A stretch of 64,000 bases of DNA from Trichomonas vaginalis G3 (lineage: Eukaryota > Parabasalia > Trichomonadida > Trichomonadidae). A program made the translations under genes and the position numbers. Of this stretch, positions 1 to 11,097 are shown one piece after another. The stretch spans positions 19,312,082 through 19,376,081 of the forward strand of contig NC_067207.1 of NCBI RefSeq assembly GCF_026262505.1. The letters run 5' to 3'. Numbering within the stretch: the first letter of the stretch is position 1; each line of letters starts with the position of its first letter. The notes beneath the pieces are model-generated. The model saw nothing but the letters and a program-made list of their open reading frames with translations. It searched no databases and was not told the origin of the DNA.

Positions 1-992
1 AGTGACATTTTTTAATTTTATTTGAAATGTACGCTGAGTTTGTTGGAGACGACCGTTGGGAAACTTGTTTGTTAGATGAGAAATATGAAATGGCATACCA
101 TTTTAAAACAATATATTTTTACATATATTAAATGCTTCAGGTTGAAAAACAAAGAACAAAAGTAGCAGATACAAAACCGTTAGACTATATCTTTACAAAT
201 GCTGGTAGGACTATTTCAGATGAGAAATTTCATCCCGAGTATACAGGTTTGACTATCCAATTCGTTGGCTTCAAAGTCCTTCAGATGCAAAGGCAATAGG
301 ATTTAGAAGAGTTTTGTTTTCAAATAGAACTAACGCATTTATGTTCGCAGTATATTTTCATGGGCAGTATAAAGGTTCTGATGGTCTAATAGACAAATTT
401 GACGAAATGAGAATCTTTACAGTTCGTTCAGACGAAAGTCTTGAGAAAACTCTAAATGACTTTCAAACTCAAATGAACAAATATTATTGGGAATTTCAAG
501 AAAAATACGACTCTTTACTAAATGGAACATACTATCTGAAACTAGAATATGACAAGATGAACTCCACCGTTTCATTTCAAAAGATTGAAATTAACCCTCC
601 AAGAGATACAGAGTTTTTATTTTGGAAAGTAGACAAACGTTCTTGGGCACAATTTCTTCGGTTACTAAACCAGAACGAACCATTACCACCAGATGGTCCA
701 TTTAAATTTATACTTCCACCAGCAGATTTGACAGTTTTATAGAAACGTGTTTGACCCTCAAAATGTTATGTGTCATGCAAGTTTCAGTTCAAGCAACAAT
801 AGTTTTCTATGTATTGGTAAGGACTTTTATGACTTTGCTTCTAAATTCTACGAACCACCTAGTAACAGTTTCTCTGACTTTCAAGTTTGGTTCACAACAA
901 ATGGTGTGCAACATATTATTCCATTGTACTATGACTTTTATCTCGAATTGTCTTTCATATATAACTACGGAAAAGTGCTGAAAAAGTATTGA
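1..992 (+). pseudogene. Element 1 gene remnant, homologue of the element 2 gene at 63264-64000
   Basis: The region codes for an unrecognised protein that has a clear relative on the minus strand of element 2. Shared blocks include an N-terminal FDYP.RWL...AIGFRR stretch and a C-terminal block containing HASFS, SFLC, YEPPS, SDFQVWFTT and FYLELS.IYNY. It is broken. In element 2 the relative lies about 1.8 kb from the terminus; here it lies more than 17 kb from the right end, so the two elements are arranged differently. A small virion protein is possible, because both elements keep it, but nothing in the sequence proves that. Confidence 0.6.
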
Positions 993-1129
993 AAAATAAT
1001 GTTTATGTTAGAATGTTAGATCTAACACGTTTTCTAACACGTTTTCTAACATCGTAGAAAACTCATGAAAACAATTTATTTTTGACACTTTCACAAAAAA
1101 CATAAAAAAGTGAAGTTAAAATGAGATGT

Positions 1130-1500
1130 TTACTGAACTGGTTGGATGTCGCCTTCACAGGTTATGTAGAATGGTTGACCCGAGAAGTGGAACAGTGCTC
1201 TGAGAATTTGTATAATTCGTGGAATTGGACTCTCTCTGTTTGGAAGTAGTATCCAAGGACGTTTGTTTAGGAACTTAACAAGAGCTTCTTTCTTTGCTTG
1301 CTTTATGTCGTCGAAAGGAGTGTTTTCTGGTATTTGAATTGGAATTCCAGTCGAAGTCTCGAGATTCAAGCAGCCTTCCAGAAATAGTGGTGAACTTGAC
1401 CTTGGGCTTCATGACCTTGCGCAAGTAGTAGTCTTTTACGCAGTCGTTAATTTCAATTAGGTAAACTGCCTCGTCAAATCCTTCTGGCATTCCGAGTCCT
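1130..1500 (-). pseudogene. Element 1 gene fragment of unknown function
   Basis: The minus strand carries a coding remnant. One stretch reads LGMPEGFDEAVYLIE and another ends in a sequence rich in PWILLPNRESPIPR. The first stretch recurs at 6449-6530 as GMPEGFDEAIYLIE, again directly beside a 22-bp tandem array, so fragment and array were copied together. No family was recognised and it is broken. Confidence 0.4.
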
Positions 1501-1790
1501 TCCATCCGACAGAAAAAGTTTTTCCTTCCGACAGAAAAAATTTTTCCTTCCGACAGAAAAAGTTTTTCCTTCCGACAGAAAAAGTTTTTCCAGTTTTCCG
1601 TCCGTAAACCATTCAAATTTTCGAAAATTGAGAACTTTTTGGTCGAACTTCAGAAAAAGTTTTTCCTTCCAACAGAAAAAGTTTTTCCTTCCGACAGAAA
1701 AAGTTTTTCCTTCCGACAGAAAAAGTTTTTCCTTCCAACAGGAAAAGTTTTTCCTTCCAACAGGAAAAGTTCTTCCTTCTGACAGGACAC
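1501..1790. repeat. 22-bp tandem array, first copy
   Basis: The unit CTTCCGACAGAAAAAGTTTT(TC) is repeated about ten times with small variants (CTTCCAACAG, CTTCTGACAG). It is interrupted near 1590-1650 by a spacer that contains CCGTCCGTAAACC. Because 22 is not a multiple of 3, every frame through the array reads the same 22-residue peptide pattern (RKNFFCRKEKLFLSEGK type), which explains overlapping open frames here. The interrupted arrangement is repeated at 6527-6855. Confidence 0.9.
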
Positions 1791-1796
1791 AAACGA

Positions 1797-2160
1797 ATGT
1801 CCCACGTCCCACCAACCCAGTCCATTCCCAAACCAGAGGAACCTAAAGAACCACAACAGTCTCCTCAGCAACCTCAGTTCCAGCAAGTACCTCCGAATTT
1901 CTACCAATTTCCACCTCAAGGTTACTACCCACCACAAGGCTTCCCGAACTACCCTCCTCTGCCTATGCCTTACTTCCCCAACCCTTGGATGTTCCAGCAA
2001 GCTCCACCCCAGCAATTCCAATCTCAATCCAAATCGAAGAGAGACCAAGAGTTCGAAGAAGGTCTGAACCGTTTACGCAAAGAGTATGCTACAGCTCCAA
2101 TTGAGAGAAAGTTGTTCCCGGACCAAAAATATAATTTAGGTGAAGAGGTTAGATCTAACA
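1797..2160 (+). pseudogene. Pro/Gln-rich protein fragment
   Basis: An open frame begins MSHVPPTQSIPKPEEPKEP and continues with Pro, Gln, Tyr and Phe-rich sequence (PPQGYYPPQGFPNYPPLP), then a charged stretch with RKEYATAP. It runs into the dyad repeats at about 2150, where the coding character stops, so it is probably the remnant of a longer disordered protein. Other Pro/Gln-rich proteins of the element lie at 15190-15890 and 16461-17012. Function is unknown. Confidence 0.4.
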
Positions 2161-2194
2161 CGTTTTCTAACACGTTTTCTAACCTCATGAATTT

Positions 2195-2820
2195 TCATGA
2201 CTTCTTCGTAAATGTTTTGTCATGACTTCTTCGTAAATGTTTTGTCATGACTTCTTCGTAATGAGTGTAAAGGACCCAAAAATAAAGTTTATGTTAGAAT
2301 GTTAGATCTAACACGTTTTCTAACACGTTTTCTAACCTCTTGAATTTTCATGACTTCTTCGTAAATGTTTTGTCATGACTTCTTCGTAAATGTTTTTGTC
2401 ATGACTTCTTCGTAAATGTTTTGTCATGACTTCTTCGTAATGAGTGTAAAGGACCCAAAAATAAAGTTTATGTTAGAATGTTAGATCTAACACGTTTTCT
2501 AACACGTTTTCTAACCTCATGAATTTTCATGAATTTCCTTAAGATAGAAAAAATAAAGTTAGTTTTATTTTGTATTTTTTTGTATGTAAGATATGATTTC
2601 AGGGATTTTTTTGACGAAGTGTCAATGTTCACTTCGTCAAAAAATAACAGTTATCTAATGAAAAGTGTCAATTTTTTGTTGTTTTTTTTGTATGTTAGAT
2701 ATGATTTCAGGGATTTTTTTGACGAAGTGTCAATGTTCACTTCGTCAAAAAATAACAGTTATCTAATGAAAAAGTGTCATGACTTCTTCGTAATGTTTTG
2801 TCAAGACTTCTTCGTAATGA
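2195..2820. repeat. 25-bp tandem repeats (TCATGACTTCTTCGTAAATG type)
   Basis: Short direct repeats of about 25 bp beginning TCATGACTTCTTCGTAA and ending TGTTTTG occur two to four times in a row at 2195-2265, 2346-2440 and 2777-2820. Each cluster sits between dyad units, so the region is a higher-order array of dyad, 25-bp repeats and an AATGAGTGTAAAGGACCC block. The higher-order unit is about 180 bp. Confidence 0.8.
2560..2780. repeat. Tandem hairpin units, left pair
   Basis: Two adjacent units contain the inverted repeat TTTTTTGACGAAGTG / CACTTCGTCAAAAAA around an 8-base loop, at 2607-2644 and 2715-2752. Each is preceded by TATGTTAGATATGATTTCAG or a close variant and followed by ATAACAGTTATCTAATG. 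The same unit recurs at 4790-5090. The strong AT-flanked stem could act as a cruciform or transcript terminator, but the sequence alone does not decide. Confidence 0.85.
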
Positions 2821-3224
2821 GTGTAAAGGACCCAAAAATAAAGTTTATGTTAGAATGTTAGATCTAACACGTTTTCTAACACGTTTTCTAACCTCATGAA
2901 TTTTCATGAAATTTACAGCAAAAATAAAGTTTATGTTAGAATGTTAGATCTAACACGTTTTCTAACACGTTTTCTAACATGGTCTAAAACTTTCGAAAAT
3001 CATGAAATTTACACCAAAAATAAAGTTTATGTTAGAATGTTAGATCTCACCTGTTTTTTCACCTGTTTTTTCTAACCTCTTGAATTTTCATGAATTTTCC
3101 CGAAATAAAAAATAAAGTTAGTTTTATTTTTTTTATTTTTTTTTATTTTGTATAAAAAAAATAAAAATGTCAAACAATCGGCACAACAGCAATACAAACA
3201 ACTACAGCACCAAACTCTTTAGTC

Positions 3225-3746
3225 ATGAATCCAACATCTATGTTAGTAGAGATGAAAAGCTTCATTCCTTCTTCATATACTTTCGAAACAAAAATCCAGA
3301 AGATAAAGCAAGAACTTTTAACAAGTAATTTAGACTGTAGTGCGAAAGATGAAACAAATGAACAGTATCTTTATGAAATGGAGGACATTATTGACCATTT
3401 GCCTAAACTACCTGAAATTCAGCAACAAAAACTAACTATTCCTGAATTTGACGAAATTGAAGTCAAAGCAACTGACTCAGTAGAAATAAAGAAGTTCATA
3501 CGAAAGGTAAACTATGAGTTTCTAGGATTTCATTGCAACCATAAGGTTATGGACAAAGATTGCGATATGGTATATAAGAACATCTCTGACATATATAAAT
3601 CTGAAGAATTTAAGACCTACGACAACTTTGTTTCGTTAGTTGCTGAATGTGTATGGCAGATAAGAGATAAAGATAGAAGAGGCAAAGTATGGAACAAACA
3701 AATAAGACCCGCTATGTTTGAGATGAAGAGAGCAATTGACGCTTAA
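3225..3746 (+). CDS. Unknown 173-residue protein of element 1
   Basis: This open frame starts MNPTSMLVEMKSF and encodes a charged, mostly helical-looking protein without an obvious membrane segment or recognised motif. It lies between dyad repeats, 44 bases before the frame at 3790 on the same strand, so the two may form a transcription unit. A ten-base-scale repeat-free sequence and even amino-acid use suggest real coding rather than chance. No family was recognised. Confidence 0.55.
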   Translation: MNPTSMLVEMKSFIPSSYTFETKIQKIKQELLTSNLDCSAKDETNEQYLYEMEDIIDHLPKLPEIQQQKLTIPEFDEIEVKATDSVEIKKFIRKVNYEFLGFHCNHKVMDKDCDMVYKNISDIYKSEEFKTYDNFVSLVAECVWQIRDKDRRGKVWNKQIRPAMFEMKRAIDA

Positions 3747-3789
3747 GTTGTTTTAGCTGGTATAAGGTTTCAGAATATAACGCAAAAAA

Positions 3790-4110
3790 ATGAACCCGCA
3801 ATGTTCTAAATGTAAAGCAGCAATGAGGAGATATAACTACTCCGTCAAAGAGATAGAAAGAATGAGAAACGACTATGCAGATTTAAAGAAAGAAGCAGAA
3901 AAACCAGCAGAAGATAAAATGGACATGTTAGAATTTCTGAACAAAAACTATCCAACAGCAGAAGATTTCCTTCTATCTGACGTCAAGAAGAAATATAAAG
4001 AAACCTTCGGCATTGTTAAAACATTCGATGTACTAAAAGAAGAAATAGAGGCTACAAAACTGTTTAAAGTCATGAACCATCGCAACATATACCATGTAAA
4101 ACGCTTGTAA
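3790..4110 (+). CDS. Unknown 106-residue protein with C-terminal block duplicated downstream
   Basis: The protein begins MNPQCSKCKAAMRRYNY, giving a CxxC pair near its N-terminus. It has a helical middle and a C-terminal block (DFLLSDVKKKYKETFG, then VKTFDVLKEEIEATKLF). The C-terminal coding block recurs as a second, partial copy at 4302-4474, between two inverted dyad units. The terminal block looks like a small DNA-binding wing of the kind found at the ends of viral helicases, which is only an impression. Both this gene and the one at 3225 are short and whole-looking within a decayed region. Confidence 0.55.
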   Translation: MNPQCSKCKAAMRRYNYSVKEIERMRNDYADLKKEAEKPAEDKMDMLEFLNKNYPTAEDFLLSDVKKKYKETFGIVKTFDVLKEEIEATKLFKVMNHRNIYHVKRL

Positions 4111-4301
4111 ATAGTTATGTTAGAAAACGTGTTAGAAAACATGTTAGATCTAACATGCTAACATAAAATATATTTTTGCTGAATTCCGTATGAAATTTCA
4201 TGAGTTTTGTGTGTTTTAGACCATGTTAGAAAACGTGTTAGAAAACGTGTTAGATCTAACATTCTAACATAAAATATATTTTTGGTCATTTACAATGAAG
4301 T

Positions 4302-4474
4302 CTTGACAAAAACTATCCAACAGCAGAAGATTTCCTTCTATCTGACGTCAAGAAGAAATATAAAGAAACCTTCGGCATAGTTAAAACATTCGATGTACTA
4401 AAAAAAGAAATAGAGGCTACAAAACTGTTTAGAGTCTCACGAATTCATAACGTTTACCATGTAAAACGCTTGTG
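4302..4474 (+). repeat. Partial duplicate of the 3' part of the gene at 3790-4110
   Basis: About 170 bases repeat the 3' half of the upstream gene, from the KNYPTAEDF codons through the terminal YHVKRL codons, with a few differences. It lacks the 5' half, so it is a remnant created by duplication together with the neighbouring dyad units. Confidence 0.85.
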
Positions 4475-4789
4475 AGAAAACGTGTTAGAAAACGTGTTAG
4501 ATCTAACATTCTAACATAAAATATATTTTTGGTCATTTACAATGAAGTCTTGACAAACAATGGAATCTCTTCCTTCGGAAAACCGAGAGAAGCAATCATA
4601 TGACAAAGTCTTGACAAAACATTTAAGTTCGATGAAGTCTTGAAATTTCATGAGTTTTGTGTGTTTTAGACCATGTTAGAAAACGTGTTAGAAAACGTGT
4701 TAGATCTAACATGCTAACATAAAATATATTTTTGCTGAATTCAGCAACAAAAATCGTGAATTTCCTTAAGACAGAAAAAATAAAGTTAG

Positions 4790-5090
4790 TTTTATTTTGT
4801 ATTTTTTTGTATGTAAGATATGATTTCAGGGATTTTTTTGACGAAGTGTCAATGTTCACTTCGTCAAAAAATAACAGTTATCTAATGAAAAAGTGTCATT
4901 TTATTTTTTTATTTTGTATGTAAGATATGATTTCAGGGATTTTTTTGACGAAGTGTCAATGTTCACTTCGTCAAAAAATAACAGTTATCTAATGAAAAAG
5001 TGTCATTTTTTGTATTTTTTTGTATGTTAGATATGTTTTCAGGATTTTTTTTGACGAAGTGTCAACCTTCACTTCGTGTCAATAATGTAA
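4790..5090. repeat. Tandem hairpin units, right set
   Basis: Three further copies of the GACGAAGTG / CACTTCGTC hairpin unit occur at about 4834-4871, 4941-4978 and 5051-5085; the last is diverged. They match the pair at 2560-2780, including the flanking GATTTCAGGGATT and ATAACAGTTATCTAATG blocks, and here too are bordered by dyad repeats. Confidence 0.85.
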
Positions 5091-5442
5091 AAATAACGCT
5101 TACCATGTAAAACGCTTGTGAAAAAAACAGGTTAGAAAGGAGGTTAGATCTAACCTTCTACCCTAAATTATATTTTTGCTGAAATTCCGTATGAAAATCT
5201 GAGTAAAATGGCATAAGATTGCTTCCCTCGAAAACCGAGAGAAGAGATTCCGTATGAAAACAGTGAAGAACAGCGAGTAGGTAAGAAACCTTAGTCGCCT
5301 AAAACTCATGAAAACAGTGAATTTCCTTAAGATAGAAAAAATAAAGTTAGTTTTATTTTATTTATTTTTTTATTTGTATGTAAGGACAGATATGTCAACA
5401 ACAGAGAACACACAACAACAGTTATAGTCCATGAAGCCATAA

Positions 5443-6396
<954 letters not shown>

Positions 6397-6448
6397 AAGA
6401 AAAAATAACAGATTTTGACAACTTCAAACAAGTAGGGTAAATTGCACT

Positions 6449-6960
6449 CTATTTTTTTACGCTGACTTCAGATGGCTCAAGTAGCTCAATTAGGTAAATT
6501 GCCTCGTCAAATCCTTCTGGCATTCCGAGCCTTCCATCCGACAGAAAAAGTCCTTCATCCGACAGAAAAAGTTTTTCCTTCCGACAGGAAAAGTTTTTCC
6601 CGACAACTGGAAAAAATTTTCCCGACAACTGGAAAAAATTTTCCGGACAAAAGAAAAAATTTTCCTTCGACAGGAAAAAATTTTCCAGTTGTCCGTCCGT
6701 AAACCATTCAAATTTTCGAAAATTGAGAACTTTTTGGTCGAACTTCAGAAAAAGTTTTCCCCGACAGAAAAAGTTTTTCCTTCCGACAGAAAAAGTTTTT
6801 CCTTCCGACAGGAAAAGTTCTTCCTTCCGACAGGAAAAGTTTTTCCTTCCAACAGGACACAAACGATGACTGACGTTCCTCTTCCTGAATGCTTCCAAAG
6901 CCAGAAGAACCGACAGCCCCAGCACCACAACAGACTTACTAAGACTAAACATTAGATTTT
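6449..6960. repeat. Second copy of the 22-bp array module
   Basis: This module repeats the organisation seen at 1460-1850. It has a minus-strand GMPEGFDEAIYLIE fragment, then 22-bp units, then the same spacer with CCGTCCGTAAACC and TTTTGGTCGAACTTCAG, then more units and a CAGGACACAAACGA edge. In the middle, some units carry CGACAACTGGAAAAAATTTT instead of the standard form. The two modules are about 5 kb apart in the same orientation and most likely arose by duplication. Confidence 0.85.
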
Positions 6961-7040
6961 TCAAGCTTGACTTTTTACAATTTGAACTTTGTTTGCGTAG
7001 ATATGAATTCTGAAAGAAGTATGAGTCTTGTATGACTTTG

Positions 7041-7815
7041 TTACTTCTCCCATAGTTCATGTCTGTCAAACTTACCTGCCATGGACTCTTTCATAAGTTC
7101 CATGAAATCGTCTTCGGACAATCCAGGGAAAAGTATAATGTCAGTAAGTATTCTTTTAACATCCTTACTTAAACTCTTTGCTGTCTGTACACAAATGACA
7201 ACTGAGATGTTAAAGTGTCTGAGCTTCTTAAGAATTCGACACATATCTTGTTCTCTATTCTTTAACAAAGGATGAGAAGCAAAGTCATCTAAGATAAGAA
7301 GACATCTATGAGGGTAAGTCTTCCAATCGTAAGATTGCAATTTCTTCGAAATGTATTCTATCTCTTTCTGTTTGTTTCTGAAGTGTTTCTTCTCTAATAT
7401 TCTCTGCATTTCCTCATTTGGGTCTTTAAACTTAGAATTTATATACTCATTTATAGCATTATACTTCAAAACTCTTCTTTGGTACTTCTTTATCCAATCT
7501 AACAACTCAGATCTTTATACATACTAACTTAGACTTCTTTATAATATCTTTGAACGAATTGACGGTTTGGTCAAATTGACCAGAAGTACTACAAATAACA
7601 ACTAACTCATAGAATGGGTTCTTCTCATCTAGTTCTTGTTGTTGTGCAGCCATTTTAAGATAAGTGAAAGTCTTACCCGACCCAGGTGGTGCAATTAGAC
7701 CTGTTATACCATTCTGAGCAAATAAGAACTTGTCATGTATAGGCTTTATCTGAGCATTTTCTAACTTCCTCTTGTTCTTGTTTAAAACATTCTCAAATTT
7801 CTTGTCAATGTCAGC
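7041..7815 (-). pseudogene. Packaging-type ATPase (FtsK-HerA/A32 superfamily) of element 1
   Basis: The minus strand carries a P-loop ATPase with Walker A APPGSGKTF near its N-terminal side and Walker B CLLILDDFASH near the middle. These are followed by the arginine-rich RILKKLRHFNISVVICVQ stretch typical of viral genome-packaging ATPases, where a glutamine sensor follows strand 4. Such ATPases pump DNA into capsids in Polintons, PLVs and NCLDVs. The gene is broken. It lies next to the helicase cluster, and its presence is a main reason to call the element virus-like. Confidence 0.8.
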
Positions 7816-7867
7816 AAACTTTTTTCTAACATATTTTAGAAAAATTAAAATTTTTATCTTTTAGAAA

Positions 7868-8320
7868 ATGTCTAGCGATTTCGCTATCTATATTCGAGAC
7901 AAGCTTTTCGACAGCAAAACATCTGTCGACCATAAAATCTTACATAGTGTAAACAAGAAAGGTGAATTTGTTCTAAAGTTCTGTTTCTGGGAATATGACA
8001 AGAACCATAAAACATTAGCAGAGAGCAGTCTTAAAATTTGTCAATGACAGACTTGTTGACAGAGATGACGCCGATTGGAAAGATGAAGTCCAACAAAAGT
8101 TCTTAGAATGCAAAGAAGACACATGCGCTGTTCTTGAAGATGAAATAGAAAACAGAATAAATGAGCTATTAAAGGACAAAGAACTTTTACATAAATATAG
8201 TTGCGCCAAATTTGACATAACTCCACCAGAAGAAGAAGAAGAAGAAAGAAAAGAAAGAGAAAAGAAGAAGAGAAGAAAGAACCTGAACCAGTTCCAGAGA
8301 AAAAGAAATTTGACATGTAA
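7868..8320 (+). pseudogene. Unknown acidic protein, plus-strand gene between ATPase and helicase
   Basis: A plus-strand coding stretch begins MSSDFAIYIRDKLFD about 50 bases from the 5' edge of the ATPase gene, so the two are divergent. Its later part reads as a charged helical protein (DDADWKDEVQQKFLECKED) ending in a Glu/Lys/Arg-rich tail. The visible remnant does not stay in one frame, so it is broken. No family was recognised. Confidence 0.45.
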
Positions 8321-8336
8321 AAATAAAATTTTATTT

Positions 8337-8756
8337 TTAGAACATTTCTGGGTCAATGTCAATGTTCTCTTCCTCTTTAGGAGCAAACACTGGCTTAGAC
8401 TCTAAAATCTTTTTACCCAATTTACCTTGAACTTCAACTATCTTAGACTCATAATATTCATAGTCGTCTGCTTTCTTTGGTTCATAAGGTATAACAAGTT
8501 TGTATGCTTTGCCTTCTTTAAGGTTTGAAAACCTTCTGTCAAAACTTTCTTTGACTGCTAACAAACCTTCTATGTCTAAGTCTTCAAATTTCGCACCATT
8601 TTTAGTCACAATAGCAAACTTAACTGGTTCGATGTTCCAAACTTTGCTGAATGAAGACTTTTCAAAATGGTAGAAGTAAACATTCAAATATGTGAATGGG
8701 TCTAGTTCTTCTTTAAGTCCTGACATGTACTTGTTTACTGAATGAATTTTCGTCAT
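8337..8756 (-). CDS. Unknown 139-residue protein of element 1
   Basis: A whole-looking minus-strand frame starts MTKIHSVNKYMSGLKEELD and ends in an acidic tail (EEENIDIDPEMF). It has no membrane segment or recognised catalytic motif. It directly follows the helicase gene on the same strand and its 3' end faces the plus-strand gene at 7868-8320. Position next to the helicase suggests a replication or virion role, but that is only an inference. Confidence 0.5.
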   Translation of the reverse strand: MTKIHSVNKYMSGLKEELDPFTYLNVYFYHFEKSSFSKVWNIEPVKFAIVTKNGAKFEDLDIEGLLAVKESFDRRFSNLKEGKAYKLVIPYEPKKADDYEYYESKIVEVQGKLGKKILESKPVFAPKEEENIDIDPEMF

Positions 8757-8764
8757 CTTTTCTA

Positions 8765-10022
8765 TCGGATAAAAAAATATTTTTTTTAAAATTTACTAAA
8801 AAATTTTTCTTTGTATATACACCGTTCTGAACATCTAAAAGACTTTTGACATTTGCCAAGAATGTTCGTTTAGACGCTGTCATATAACCATATTCTTGAC
8901 AATATTGTTTATACGAATCGTACAATGACCTTTCATCTAAACACTCAAAGTCAGTTCATCTATGAACAGTTCATATACACTCTTGTTTGCTTCTAACAAT
9001 GTTTGTCTCTCTTCGGTATGTGGAATTTGTCTTGGATTGAACTTAGAAATATCTAATGTCATAAATATGAGAACAAGTGGTTGTAAAAGTCAGATGTCAA
9101 AGTTTCTGCTAAGTCGTCAAAATATTCTGTATCTTGCATATGAGAATCTGACGTTCTGACAACTACATATCTTCTGTCAGAACTTTCTAACTTCATCGGA
9201 ACAGCATTGTTTGAAACCATAATGAAGTTTGCAACATTTTCACAAACTCTTTGGTCTTTATATTTTCTTTCAACAACTCCAACTTTGTCTGTTATAAGAC
9301 TCTTCAAAGCATCTGAGTTCAAAACTTTTGTTGTATCTATACTTTGAAGTTCATTGCAAACTATAAGTTTCATATTCTCTATTGAGGAGTTAAATTTGCG
9401 CAGATGTTTTCTAAGTTTGTCATATTCGGATTCGAATAGCCCTCTAACAGTTTGCACAAAATATCTGTAAAGAAAGTGTTCTTACCTGTTCCTTGTTTTC
9501 CAATTATAATGAGAGCAGTTTCATTTTTAGCACTTGGATGTTGTAAGATGTTTGCAAACCAACATAAGATATACTCATAGACTCTTTCGTTTCCATTGCA
9601 TATAATTTCTTTGACATGGTCTAACCAAGCTTCTATAATATTTTCTTTCCATTCTACTTGTTCGTATTTATATCCAGTGAAGATAGAATAGAAGTTTGGA
9701 GAAGGTGTATAGAACTTTATACCTCGAACTGAAAAATCTTCTAACTTTGACAATAAGATATCCCAAGCATCTAACATCTTCATGCCAACTTGTACGACTT
9801 TTATTTTCTTAAGTTTCTGTCTACATTCTTGTTCTGAAACTATTGTCGCTTTGGTTTGTTAAAGACAACATCCCATTCTTTCATAACATAACATTCTGGG
9901 GCAGAGTCGACATAAATGACTAAACGTTTCAAATTCTCGACTGCTTTGTTATAGTCTCTAAATGGACACATATTTCTGAATGCTTGGAAGTCATAAAAAT
10001 CTGAAACATCTATTCTGTACAT
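8765..10022 (-). pseudogene. Superfamily 3 (D5-like) helicase of element 1
   Basis: The central region has an SF3 Walker A (GKQGTGKNTFF), an acidic Walker B-like CNELQS and motif C (IMVSNNAVP followed by SSDRRYVVV), in the order seen in viral D5/DUF5906 helicases. Upstream sequence with FYDFQAF and FNKPKRQ may be the N-terminal helper domain. Downstream YDSYKQYCQEYG resembles the small C-terminal DNA-binding domain of D5 proteins. Such helicases load at origins and drive replication. Canonical Polintons use a protein-primed polymerase B, while PLVs and virophages often use SF3 helicases. The gene is broken. Confidence 0.82.
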
Positions 10023-10024
10023 TT

Positions 10025-10850
10025 TTATAAAAATAAAAAAAATATTTTTTTATTCTTGACTTGTTGTTGTTGTTGCATTTGTTGCATTTGTTGTTCTTGA
10101 GCTATTTGTTGTTGAAGTTGTTCTTGTAATACAATACTTTCACCAGTTGCATCTTCCAATTCGAAACTTTCTGCCGTCATTGACAAATACATAGGACATA
10201 AAAGTTTTACAGGAACAAAGTTTGCGTCAACTAATGTCAACGTTATATACTTGCAAAGTGTTTGAGTTCACTAAGGTTGAAAATTCTGCATTCGAATGAA
10301 CAATAGGCAAACCAGCAGAGAAAGTATTGTTTATACGCATAAGTATCTTTTGGTCATATAGTTTCTGTCGACATTCGAATAACACTTTGAACCTAAGTTT
10401 GAAACAATATATAAGATTGGTGTGCTTAATGTCAATGGAATAGACATTCCTTGTATGACACCTTTTCCTGTTATAGGAAACTGTTGGTAGTAAAAACCAG
10501 AAATAAGTTTTGTATTATAGCTCATATCGTTTATAGTAAACTCAGTCGGACATCCAAACATAATGAAACCTGCTCTAGTTGCAGCACATGTTACACCCGT
10601 CCTTAAAGTATTAAATAAGTCAACAAAACCTGTTGGTGGTATATCTGAGTAAGTATCTTCAAAGGAGTATTTTTTACCATTCACAACAATAAAGTCTTCT
10701 GGTGTCAAAAGAGCAAAACAGGCTTTAGTCGTCATGTGTTTAAGGTTAGTTTACAATATCGTCCTTGAGGACTTTGTAAGTTTGTTGTTATAGAATTATA
10801 TGACTCAGGGTTTTTAGTCGTAATAGTATAAACCATTATATCTTCTGCCA
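10025..10850 (-). pseudogene. Candidate minor capsid (penton-like) protein of element 1
   Basis: A minus-strand coding region begins MAEDIMVYTITTKNPESY, continues through a beta-rich-looking middle (NTLRTGVTCAATRAGFIMFG, then PLTLSTPILYIVSN) and ends in a Gln-rich tail (QQQIAQEQQMQQMQQQQQ). Size near 270 codons, beta-strand character and position between the helicase and the capsid candidate fit a single-jelly-roll minor capsid protein. No diagnostic motif is visible, so this is a weak inference. It is broken. Confidence 0.35.
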
Positions 10851-10860
10851 TTTTATATAT

Positions 10861-11091
10861 TTAAAAGTTTTTCTGAAAGTGGAGAAGAACTTCATCTAAA
10901 CTTTCACATGGCGTTTCTTGAAGTTCTCTGTCTAAGAAGTTCAAATATTTTGTAAAGACATAGAACTTTCCTTTGTCTACACGAACAAACAAAACAGGGT
11001 CTTTCATATCGTTCAAAAGTGTGTAAAGTCCTTTACATGAAATAAAGTCTATATTATTTTTCTTCAAACATCTTTCAAGAAGTTTTGACAT
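10861..11091 (-). CDS. Unknown 76-residue protein of element 1
   Basis: This short whole-looking frame starts MSKLLERCLKKNNIDFISCKG and ends LHFQKNF. It is flanked within about 10 bases by the next minus-strand frame and by the penton-like candidate, as expected for a compact viral gene cluster. No family was recognised. Confidence 0.5.
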   Translation of the reverse strand: MSKLLERCLKKNNIDFISCKGLYTLLNDMKDPVLFVRVDKGKFYVFTKYLNFLDRELQETPCESLDEVLLHFQKNF

Positions 11092-11097
11092 TTTTAC

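Larger units (their letters stand above)
1001..5170. repeat. Interspersed palindromic dyad repeats (GTTAGATCTAAC core), about 12 copies
   Basis: About twelve units of roughly 45 bp share the perfect palindrome GTTAGATCTAAC. One side continues into one or two direct copies of ACGTTTTCTAAC and the other into ATTCTAACAT. Units lie near 1001, 2153, 2290, 2470, 2848, 2933, 3026 (variant), 4114, 4224, 4472, 4673 and 5129 (variant). Those before about 3.1 kb point one way and those from 4.1 kb on point the other way. The alternation of a dyad with short direct repeats resembles iteron or recombination-site arrays, but no protein partner is known. Most are followed by an AATAAAGTTTATGTT or ATAAAATATATTTTT flank. 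Confidence 0.85.

Noticed and set aside
1501-1790. CRISPR-like array
   Set aside because: The 22-bp units are directly contiguous with no unique spacers, and the context is eukaryotic.
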